The translations under genes were made by a program, and so were the position numbers. Under the pieces are notes generated by a model. That model saw only the letters and a program-made list of their open reading frames with translations. It had not been told where the DNA came from and ran no database searches. Shown here piece after piece: positions 6,120 to 6,161 of a stretch of 6,161 nt of DNA. Source of the stretch: Bdellovibrio sp. (lineage in GTDB: Bacteria > Bdellovibrionota > UBA1018); contig JACRAO010000245.1 in NCBI GenBank assembly GCA_016213345.1, positions 1-6,161 on the forward strand, written 5' to 3'. How positions within the stretch are numbered: position 1 is the stretch's first letter; each line of letters starts with the position of its first letter.

Positions 6120-6161
6120 GTGAATATTGAATTAAATCCCTTAATTTCAAGTCAAAATCAG
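6120..6161 (+). CDS. Possible start of a further gene, truncated by the right edge
   Basis: From GTG 6120 the frame is open for 14 codons to the last base of the window and would read MNIELNPLISSQNQ. The peptide looks plausible for a cytoplasmic protein N-terminus, and the + strand and spacing fit the preceding genes. There is no Shine-Dalgarno in front (the upstream bases are TTTTTTAA). A 14-codon open frame is weak evidence, so the real start could lie beyond the window or in another frame. No family is recognisable. Confidence 0.25.
   Translation, partial: MNIELNPLISSQNQ

Noticed and set aside
6103..6123. Six-codon ORF (MVIFFK) overlapping the possible GTG start at 6120
   Set aside because: Too short, with no Shine-Dalgarno and a downstream gene that is itself uncertain.
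6130..6151. Inverted repeat AATTAA...TTAATT near the right edge
   Set aside because: A six-pair AT-only stem with no T run is not distinguishable from background.
1..6161. Mobile element, CRISPR array, tRNA/rRNA gene, toxin-antitoxin or defence system
   Set aside because: No repeat-spacer pattern, transposase motifs, terminal repeats or cloverleaf-like segments were seen. Coding genes fill nearly all of the window and belong to ordinary families.

Overview
This is an AT-rich stretch of a Gram-negative bacterial chromosome. All six supported genes lie on the + strand and are closely packed. The content is mostly housekeeping: the 3' end of a lipid II flippase gene (murJ), a DUF507-family gene, an RluA-type pseudouridine synthase, aspartyl-tRNA synthetase (aspS), an aerobic-type glycerol-3-phosphate dehydrogenase (glpD) and an MCE/MlaD-family lipid-transport protein. 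MlaD-type proteins point to a double-membraned cell. DUF507 is best known to me from the former delta-proteobacteria and Bdellovibrio relatives. Together with the low GC, this suggests Bdellovibrionota/Oligoflexia or a neighbouring lineage. That placement is inference from gene families only.

Layout. Bases 2-406 are the murJ C-terminus, open at the left edge. The DUF507 gene (442-888) follows after 35 bases, and the pseudouridine synthase (901-1590) after a further 12. A 45-base gap leads to aspS (1636-3444), whose stop codon overlaps the glpD start (3441) in an ATGA. Bases 2-5015 could therefore be one transcription unit. A 123-base AT-rich gap (5016-5138) carries the best promoter candidate in the window, so mlaD (5139-5975) probably has its own transcript. 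The last 186 bases hold an AT dyad, a perfect TATAAT box, a weak terminator-like T run and possibly the first 14 codons of a further gene starting at GTG 6120.

How the genes relate. The murJ, glpD and mlaD products act at the inner membrane or envelope (peptidoglycan precursor flipping, glycerol-3-phosphate oxidation, phospholipid trafficking). The pseudouridine synthase and AspRS act on RNA and translation. There is no clear single pathway. Such mixed housekeeping operons are common.

I found no mobile element, CRISPR array, tRNA or rRNA, and no clear novel system. The most informative observation is that AspRS carries both residues (His32, Gly86) associated with non-discriminating enzymes. 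This predicts a tRNA-dependent asparagine pathway using GatCAB. Other points are the aspS-glpD coupling without a Shine-Dalgarno site, a pair of AA-centred dyads flanking mlaD, and an insertion in the MCE domain.
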